Below, in pieces: positions 25,302 through 29,731 of a DNA stretch of 29,731 bases. Under the pieces are notes generated by a model, which was given only the letters and a program-made list of their open reading frames with translations, was not told where the DNA came from and did not search any database. Origin of the DNA: DATHRK01 sp035465395 (GTDB lineage: Bacteria > Gemmatimonadota > Gemmatimonadetes > Longimicrobiales > RSA9); assembly GCA_035465395.1 (NCBI GenBank), contig DATHRK010000029.1, forward strand, positions 1 to 29,731, written 5' to 3'. Within the stretch, counting starts at the first letter, position 1. Each line of letters starts with the position of its first letter. The position numbers were made by a program, and so were the translations under genes.

Positions 25302-26021
25302 GTGGACATACACGTCGTCACGATCTTCCCCGACATGGTGCGCGCGGTGCTCGGCACGAGCATACCGGGTCGCGCGTCCGAGGCCGGTCTCGTGCGCTAC
25401 GACGTGATCGACCTCCGGGACTACACGGAGGACCGGCACCGCACCGTCGACGACTACCCCTACGGGGGCGGCGGCGGGATGGTGATGAAGGCGGAGCCCT
25501 TCTTCCGCGCGGTCGATGCGATCGAGCCGGCGGGACCGGTCGTCCTGCTTTCGGCGCGGGGCAAGAGATTCGAGCACGACGACGCCGTGAGGCTGTCGCT
25601 CGAACCGGAGCTGACGCTGCTCTGCGGCCACTACAAGGACGTGGACCAGCGGGTGGCCGAGGCGCTGGCGACCGAGGAGCTGTCGCTGGGCGACTTCGTG
25701 GTGAGCGGGGGCGAGCTGGCGGCGCTGGCAGTGGTGGACGCCGTGGTGAGGCTGCTGCCGGGCGCGCTGGGCGCGCACGAGTCGGCCGCCGGCGACTCCT
25801 TCTACGAGGGAGGCCTGCTGGGCGCGCCGTCCTACACGCGGCCGAGGTCGTTCCGCGGCATGGACGTGCCCGAGGTGCTGTTGTCGGGCGACCACGCGGC
25901 GATCGAGGCGTGGCGGCGCACCGAGGAGGAGCGGCTGACGCGGGAGCGCCGGCCGGACCTGTGGGCAGGTCACGCGTCGGATGCCACCGCCACCGAGGCG
26001 GATGGCGAGCCGAACGGATGA
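25302..26021 (+). CDS. trmD: tRNA (guanine-37-N1)-methyltransferase
   Basis: The 239-aa SPOUT methyltransferase makes m1G37 in tRNAs to prevent +1 frameshifts, using S-adenosylmethionine bound in a trefoil knot. Signatures include the N-terminal VVTIFPDMVRA, DYPYGGGGGMVMKAEP, the knot motif LLCGHYKDVDQRV and ELSLGDFVVSGGELAAL, and the later Ser/Tyr-rich segment SFYEGGLLGAPSYTRP. The C-terminal ~20 residues are variable. The GTG start gives the expected N-terminus. Its TGA overlaps the ATG of a 32-codon frame that leads into rplS. Confidence 0.95.
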   Translation: MDIHVVTIFPDMVRAVLGTSIPGRASEAGLVRYDVIDLRDYTEDRHRTVDDYPYGGGGGMVMKAEPFFRAVDAIEPAGPVVLLSARGKRFEHDDAVRLSLEPELTLLCGHYKDVDQRVAEALATEELSLGDFVVSGGELAALAVVDAVVRLLPGALGAHESAAGDSFYEGGLLGAPSYTRPRSFRGMDVPEVLLSGDHAAIEAWRRTEEERLTRERRPDLWAGHASDATATEADGEPNG

Positions 26022-26116
26022 CCTCGGGAGCTTGCGGTACGAAACGGATGATTTGGCAGCGAACAGACGGGCGCGACGGCGTGCACGTCGATCTATGCAA
26101 AGGCAGGGGGTCATGA
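26018..26116 (+). CDS. Candidate 32-aa coupling ORF between trmD and rplS
   Basis: An ATG overlaps the trmD stop (ATGA, 26018-26021). The frame stays open for 32 codons and its TGA (26114-26116) overlaps the rplS ATG at 26113 (ATGA again). The product starts MTSGACGTKRMIWQRTD and contains two Cys and Trp; no family is recognised. The DNA is less GC-rich than its neighbours. It could be a real microprotein, a device that carries ribosomes from trmD to rplS, or chance. An L19 leader RNA is another reading of this low-GC gap. Confidence 0.3.
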   Translation: MTSGACGTKRMIWQRTDGRDGVHVDLCKGRGS

Positions 26117-26460
26117 TGGGACTTCTCGAGGACGTCGAAAGAGAGCAGATCCGGGACGACATTCCCGATTTCGCGCCGGGCGACACCCTGCGCGTGGCCG
26201 TACGCGTCCGTGAGGGGGAGAAGGAGCGCCTCCAGGCCTTCGAAGGCGTCTGCATCGCTCGCAAGAGCGGCGGCGTGCGCGAGACCTTCACGGTGCGGAA
26301 GGTGTCCGCCGGCATTGGCGTGGAGCGCATCTTCCCGCTGCACTCGCCGGCCCTGGAGAGCATCAAGGTGATGCGCCGCGGCCGCGTGCGTCGCGCCAAG
26401 CTGTACTATCTGCGCCGCCTCCAGGGGAAGGCCGCGCGGATCCGCGAGAAGCGCAACTAA
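26113..26460 (+). CDS. rplS: 50S ribosomal protein L19
   Basis: The 115-aa L19 lies at the 30S-50S interface. Family landmarks are DIPDFAPGDTLRVAVRVREGEKERLQAFEGVCIA, TFTVRKVSAGIGVERIFPLHSP and the basic C-terminus RRAKLYYLRRLQGKAARIREKRN (positions about 18-115). Tandem ATGs at 26113 and 26116 are both possible. AGGGGG sits 2-5 nt upstream, so 26116 has the better spacing, while 26113 overlaps the stop of the preceding small frame. This is the last gene of the ffh operon and is followed by GC hairpins. Confidence 0.95.
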   Translation: MMGLLEDVEREQIRDDIPDFAPGDTLRVAVRVREGEKERLQAFEGVCIARKSGGVRETFTVRKVSAGIGVERIFPLHSPALESIKVMRRGRVRRAKLYYLRRLQGKAARIREKRN

Positions 26461-26526
26461 ACAGCTGTACGCGTTGCGCCGCCCGTACGTTCTTGGGGGG
26501 CGCTGCGGATAGCGATGCGGTCGATG

Positions 26527-26555
26527 GGCGCCGTCCGCCGTTCTCGGACGGCGCC
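26527..26555 (+). terminator. Putative terminator hairpin after rplS
   Basis: An 11-bp perfect GC-rich stem (26527-26537 with 26545-26555) with a 7-nt loop lies about 66 nt after the rplS stop. A weaker 9-bp, one-mismatch hairpin precedes it. There is no T tract, so termination would be weak or factor-assisted. The rest of the 283-nt gap to 26743 shows nothing else that I recognise. Confidence 0.5.
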
Positions 26556-26743
26556 GCGTCGTATCTGCCCATCGGGGCCGCCTCCGGCAGAACCCTGGCG
26601 AGATCCTCAGCGACATGTTAGCGAGGAAAGAACGCCGGGCTTCGCCTCGCCCCGTGCCGTTCCCGCCGACCCGCCGCCCGTATTGCGAGGAAGGCCCCGC
26701 CCGGTTCCGCCGAGTTGTCCCACATCCTCACGCGGAGCATCCC

Positions 26744-27040
26744 ATGACGCCGGAACTCATCGTCTTCTGGGGAATCGTCGGTTGGTGCGGCACGCCCTGG
26801 CCTCGACGCTGGCCCCTCCCCCTTCCTCCACCGCCCAGCCCCTGGATCCGCACCGTCGTCGGGGTGGTCGGGGGCGTCGTCGGCGGCTGGCTCTTCAATT
26901 CCGCCTGGCCCGTGTCGGACGCGGTGAGCGTCGGGCTCGCGGTCGCGGCCTCGGGGGTCGGGGCCTTGCTCGGTTCGATCGTGCTTGGCGACCTGGCGGG
27001 TCTGGCTAGCGCCGGTCCGCAGCCCGAACCGCCGACCTGA
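26744..27040 (+). CDS. Hypothetical small membrane protein
   Basis: The 98-aa protein is not recognised. It has an N-terminal hydrophobic stretch (MTPELIVFWGIVGWCG), a Pro/Arg/Trp-rich loop (about 17-33), and two Gly/Val/Ala-rich membrane segments at about 36-54 and 62-88 with VVGVVGGVVGGWLFN. The C-terminus is short and Pro-rich. The GVVGGWL pattern recalls small stress-associated GlsB/YeaQ-type membrane proteins, but the match is loose. The ATG has GGAG about 8 nt upstream. It lies alone between the rplS terminator region and the rnhB promoter. Coding is likely but not certain. Confidence 0.6.
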   Translation: MTPELIVFWGIVGWCGTPWPRRWPLPLPPPPSPWIRTVVGVVGGVVGGWLFNSAWPVSDAVSVGLAVAASGVGALLGSIVLGDLAGLASAGPQPEPPT

Positions 27041-27138
27041 GCCGAAGAGTCGCGCGTTCGCGAAGGCCAATGAACTCGCAGGGGCGGCTACGCCGCTGAA
27101 GCCGGGCGTCGCACGCGACCCGGGTCCGGGCGGTGCGG

Positions 27139-27167
27139 TTGGCAGGTGTTCCCCCGGCGCGTACACT
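27139..27167 (+). promoter_or_regulatory. Sigma-70-type promoter of rnhB (leaderless)
   Basis: TTGGCA (27139-27144) and TACACT (27162-27167) are separated by exactly 17 nt. The expected transcription start falls at about 27174, one base before the rnhB ATG (27175), so the mRNA would have essentially no 5' leader. No Shine-Dalgarno is present, which is consistent. Confidence 0.65.
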
Positions 27168-27174
27168 ATGCGCC

Positions 27175-27999
27175 ATGGAGTCGGCGAGCCTCCTCGATAG
27201 CCCAGCACGGACACCCGATCCGACCGGGGAGGATGGCGTCGCCGGCCTCCCCGGTCCGGCGGGACCTTCGCAGGACGCGTTCGGGCCCCATCCGAAGAAA
27301 AGGCGTCGCCGGCGCGTCCGCAGGCCGCGCGGCTATCTGCAGCTCGAGCGCGAGCTCTGGGCCGACGGCGTACTCCACATCGCCGGCGTCGACGAGGCGG
27401 GCAGAGGGCCCCTCGCAGGGCCGGTGTTCGCCGCCGCCGTGATGCTTCCGCCGCGCCTCATCCTGCGCGGCATCGACGACTCCAAGCTGCTCCGCGCCGC
27501 GGTCCGCGAAAGGCTGGCCGCGAAGATCCAGAAGCGCGCGCTCGCCTGGGCCGTGGCGGCGGCGAGCACGCGCGAGGTGGACCGCCTCAACATCCTGCGC
27601 GCGAGCCACGTGGCGATGCGCCGCGCGCTCGCGCGGCTGGGCCTGGAGCCGCAGCACGTCGTCGTCGACGGCCTGGCCGTTCCCGACCTGGCGCCGCGCT
27701 GCACGCCGGTCGTGGACGGCGACCGCCTGGTGCACGCGGTCGCGTGCGCCTCGATCCTGGCCAAGGTCTACCGGGACCGGCTCATGCATCGTCTGGCCGC
27801 GCGCTATCCCGGGTACGGCTGGGAGACCAACGTGGGATACGCGACGCAGGAGCACCGCGATGCGATCGCGGAGCTCGGCGTGACGCCGCACCACCGGATG
27901 AGCTTCCAGCCGAACCAGCTCGCCCTCGACCTGTTCGGCGACGGCGAGCCGGGCGAGGACGCAACGAGTCAGGAGGCGCCGTGCATACCGAGCATCTGA
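27175..27999 (+). CDS. rnhB: Ribonuclease HII with basic N-terminal extension
   Basis: The 274-aa endonuclease cuts RNA in RNA-DNA hybrids and starts removal of misincorporated ribonucleotides. The DEDD catalytic residues are D73/E74 (IAGVDEAGRGPLAG), D165 (VVVDG) and D183 (VDGDRLVHAVACASILAKVYRD). The C-terminal HHRMSFQP motif is typical. E. coli RNase HII begins only ~15 residues before its catalytic Asp. Here about 60 extra residues precede the domain: a Pro/Gly-rich part and then a run rich in Lys/Arg (41-53). No later in-frame start before the catalytic Asp is available, and the promoter places the ATG at the transcript end. The 3' end overlaps the next gene by 19 nt. Confidence 0.95.
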   Translation: MESASLLDSPARTPDPTGEDGVAGLPGPAGPSQDAFGPHPKKRRRRRVRRPRGYLQLERELWADGVLHIAGVDEAGRGPLAGPVFAAAVMLPPRLILRGIDDSKLLRAAVRERLAAKIQKRALAWAVAAASTREVDRLNILRASHVAMRRALARLGLEPQHVVVDGLAVPDLAPRCTPVVDGDRLVHAVACASILAKVYRDRLMHRLAARYPGYGWETNVGYATQEHRDAIAELGVTPHHRMSFQPNQLALDLFGDGEPGEDATSQEAPCIPSI

Positions 28000-28400
28000 C
28001 CCACGTTCGGCCAACCCGGGTCCTGGTGGCCTGGCTCATCGCGATCGCCGTCGCGTCGCTGATCGGGCTGATGATCGCCTCCGCCGGTGCCGAGGACGGA
28101 CCGGGCGCCGCCGGGGCCGCGCTCGCGGTCATCATCGGCTTCTTTGTCGGCGGCTTCTTCGCCGGCTTCCGCGCCATGCACGCGCCCATCCTGCACGGCG
28201 TGGCGCTGGGCCTCTTCTCGCTTGTGGCGTGGGTGCTCCTCAACGTCGTCGCCCGGGGGGCGACGCCGGGCTTCGGGTGGGAGGCGCTCACGCCGACCGG
28301 CGCCGGCGCGATCCTGCTGGCGCAGATGGGGGCGGGGGTGGCGGGGGCGTGGACGGGCTACGCGGTGGCGCTACGGGGCCAGCCCGAGCCGGACGACTAG
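27981..28400 (+). CDS. Hypothetical four-helix membrane protein
   Basis: The 139-aa protein is built mainly of membrane helices at about 13-33, 42-62, 68-90 and 105-132, separated by short Gly/Ala-rich loops (GFFVGGFFAGFRAMHAPI, TPTGAGAILLAQMGAG). Small polytopic proteins of this layout (such as the TIGR04086/YrzE group) have no assigned function, and the resemblance is only general. The GTG start has an excellent AGGAGG 4 nt upstream, embedded in the 3' end of rnhB (19-nt overlap), so it is probably co-translated with rnhB. Its TAG stop overlaps the TAG of the converging aminotransferase gene in a single CTAG. Confidence 0.75.
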   Translation: MHTEHLTHVRPTRVLVAWLIAIAVASLIGLMIASAGAEDGPGAAGAALAVIIGFFVGGFFAGFRAMHAPILHGVALGLFSLVAWVLLNVVARGATPGFGWEALTPTGAGAILLAQMGAGVAGAWTGYAVALRGQPEPDD

Positions 28401-29551
28401 ATCCGCTCGAGCGATCGCCGTACGCGGTCGCGGAGTCCCCGCAGCCGCTCGACCGGCTCGTTGCTGAACACCAGCCGCACCAGCGTGGCACCGGACGGGC
28501 CCCAGTGGGTCATCGGGGTCGCGGCCACCTTTCCTCGCTCCAAGAGGAGCATGGAGGCCTCCTCCGCCTCGAGATCCAGCTCCGACGTGTCGAGGACCAT
28601 CGACCACCCGCCCGCCGGCGCGCGCACGTGCAACCCCGCGAGCTCCTCCAGCACCACGTCGCGGCGCCGCTCCCATTCACGCACGGCCTCCGCGACGCCG
28701 GCCTCCGGATCGGTGAGCGCGGCCAGGGCACCGGGCTGCGCGATGCCCACGGCCGTGACGGTGTTGTAGATCGTGACGAGGCCGATCCGGCCGATGGCCT
28801 CCGGGGGTCCCACGACCCAGCCGGTCCGCCAGCCGATCATCCGATACTCCTTCGACACCGAGCCCACCGTAACCGTGCGCTCCCTCATCCCCGGCAGCCC
28901 CGCGGGGTGCAGCACGCTCCGCCCGTCGAAGAGGATCCGCTCCATGGCCGCGTTGACGATCAGCCACAGGTCGTGCTCGACGCACAGCCGCGCGATCTCC
29001 AGCCACTCCGCTTCGTCCACCACGGCGCCCGTGGGGATCGACGGGCTCATCACGAACATCGCGCGGGTGGCGTCGCCCACGGACGAGCGCAACGCGTCCC
29101 GGTCCAGACGCCACGCGCCTCCGTCCCACACCCAGGGCACGAACCGCGGCGTGGCCCCCGCCAGCCGCACGCGCTGGATCATGCCCGCGTAGGTCGGGTC
29201 GGTCACCACGACCTCGTCGCCCTCATCGACCAGCGCCAGCAGCGCGTTCAGCATGCCCGTCGTTCCGCCGGCGGTGATCACGCACTCCGTGCGCGGCTCG
29301 TAGGCGATCTCCGACGTGAGCCCGACCCGGGCAGCCGCCGCCTCGCGCAGCGCGTCCAGCCCCACGAACGGCAGGTAGCTGTTGGCGTCGTCGGTGCCCA
29401 CGGCGGCGCGGGTGGCCTCGATCGCCGAACGTGGGGGCGGAAGGTCCGTGTCCAGGTTCTCCAGCCGCAGCACGTCGGGATCGCTCCCCGCGGCCTCGGC
29501 CACGCGGTCGATCGAGAAGCCGGGCACACCCTGGAGGCGGCGGACGGTCAT
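28397..29551 (-). CDS. Fold-type-I PLP aminotransferase-like protein with altered active site
   Basis: The 384-aa protein is clearly a class I/II aminotransferase by fold. It has TAGGTTGMLNALLAL, the DPTYAGM segment with Y121, the PLP-lysine K234 in VGSVSKEYRMIGWRTGW with R242, and a C-terminal substrate-type Arg in LVRLVFSNEP. Two pocket motifs deviate. The usual NP-NPTG reads SPSIPTG (Ile172 for Asn), and the usual D-E-x-Y segment reads VNAAMERILFDG (Asn200 for the Asp that pairs with the PLP ring nitrogen, Met for Tyr). It may therefore be a weakened transaminase, run other PLP chemistry, or serve a non-catalytic role. The ATG lacks a strong ribosome site. The gene is alone on its strand next to tRNA-Lys. 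Confidence 0.88.
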   Translation of the reverse strand: MTVRRLQGVPGFSIDRVAEAAGSDPDVLRLENLDTDLPPPRSAIEATRAAVGTDDANSYLPFVGLDALREAAAARVGLTSEIAYEPRTECVITAGGTTGMLNALLALVDEGDEVVVTDPTYAGMIQRVRLAGATPRFVPWVWDGGAWRLDRDALRSSVGDATRAMFVMSPSIPTGAVVDEAEWLEIARLCVEHDLWLIVNAAMERILFDGRSVLHPAGLPGMRERTVTVGSVSKEYRMIGWRTGWVVGPPEAIGRIGLVTIYNTVTAVGIAQPGALAALTDPEAGVAEAVREWERRRDVVLEELAGLHVRAPAGGWSMVLDTSELDLEAEEASMLLLERGKVAATPMTHWGPSGATLVRLVFSNEPVERLRGLRDRVRRSLERI

Positions 29552-29623
29552 GGCGGATCGAATCGAAGGTCGGCCGGTCCCGAGAGGACGGCCCCGCTAC
29601 GCAGAGTGGCGCCCGATCCGGGG

Positions 29624-29652
29624 CTTCGCCACCCGCCCGGGAGGGTTATCTT
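29624..29652 (+). promoter_or_regulatory. Possible promoter of tRNA-Lys
   Basis: TATCTT (29647-29652), the same -10 hexamer as before ffh, lies 17 nt after TTCGCC (29624-29629), a weak -35. The predicted start (about 29656-29659) nearly coincides with the 5' end of the mature tRNA. Confidence 0.4.
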
Positions 29653-29657
29653 TGCGC

Positions 29658-29731
29658 GGGCCGGTAGCTCAGCTGGCAGAGCAGTGGACTTTTAATCCAA
29701 CGGTCGCGGGTTCGAGCCCCGCCCGGCCCAC
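29658..29731 (+). tRNA. tRNA-Lys (anticodon UUU), 3' end cut by window
   Basis: A complete cloverleaf can be drawn: acceptor stem GGGCCGG/CCGGCCC (29658-29664 with 29723-29729), D arm GCTC/GAGC, anticodon loop CTTTTAA with TTT at 29691-29693, variable loop CGGTC, T arm GCGGG-TTCGAGC-CCCGC. Discriminator A is at 29730. The final C may be the start of an encoded CCA, cut by the window edge. The anticodon stem opens with a G27-A43 mismatch, where E. coli tRNA-Lys has a G-U pair. Confidence 0.96.

Overview
The window is a dense, GC-rich (roughly 70% by eye) chromosomal stretch from a Gram-negative bacterium. I favour Gemmatimonadota or a similar high-GC lineage, but only as an inference from gene content: envelope genes (PBP1A, lipoprotein-like MltG, PilT), the DapH lysine route, many GTG starts and a ribosomal protein S16 with a long acidic tail. 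There is no 16S rRNA to settle it. I see no phage, transposon, integron, CRISPR or toxin-antitoxin signature, and nothing that amounts to a clear new defence or mobile system. This is core housekeeping DNA with a handful of unusual proteins and junctions.

Layout. (1) 1-1694: the 3' end of a 5S rRNA gene, a strong hairpin that probably ends the rRNA operon, then an NtrC-type sigma-54 response regulator. (2) 1726-7488, minus strand: a tightly coupled six-gene operon reading REC-GGDEF diguanylate cyclase, ligA, V4R-domain protein, ruvX, mltG, thiE. (3) 7646-9272, plus strand: a small YtxH-like membrane protein and a pyrimidine-nucleoside phosphorylase, converging on (4) a class A penicillin-binding protein (9289-11481, minus). 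(5) 11830-13247: hsp20 with a textbook terminator, converging on an inositol-monophosphatase family gene. (6) 13428-17664, plus: dapA-dapB-dapH (acetylase branch of lysine/diaminopimelate synthesis), then an MgtC/SapB membrane protein and a D-2-hydroxyacid dehydrogenase. (7) 17755-22553, plus: pilT, a second DapA-superfamily aldolase, a membrane-embedded M28 peptidase and purA. (8) 22724-26460, plus: ffh-rpsP-rimM-trmD-rplS, the classic SRP/ribosome maturation operon, with a recognisable sigma-70 promoter in front. (9) 26744-28400, plus: a small membrane protein, rnhB with an Arg-rich N-terminal tail and an apparently leaderless promoter, and a second membrane protein. (10) 28397-29551, minus: a fold-type-I aminotransferase with altered PLP-pocket residues. 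(11) 29658-end: tRNA-Lys(UUU).

How the genes fit together. Several blocks are functional units: DAP synthesis supplies peptidoglycan precursor to the PBP1A and MltG machinery encoded nearby. The ffh operon couples co-translational targeting to 30S/50S maturation and tRNA modification. ligA, ruvX and rnhB serve DNA replication and repair. Seven gene junctions use an identical 4-nt GTGA stop/start overlap, which points to heavy use of translational coupling.

The observations most worth a second look are the S16 acidic repeat tail, the aminotransferase with substituted PLP-contact residues, a 32-codon reading frame that exactly bridges trmD and rplS with ATGA at both ends, the M28 peptidase with membrane helices inserted between its metal ligands, and the leaderless, Arg-tailed RNase HII.
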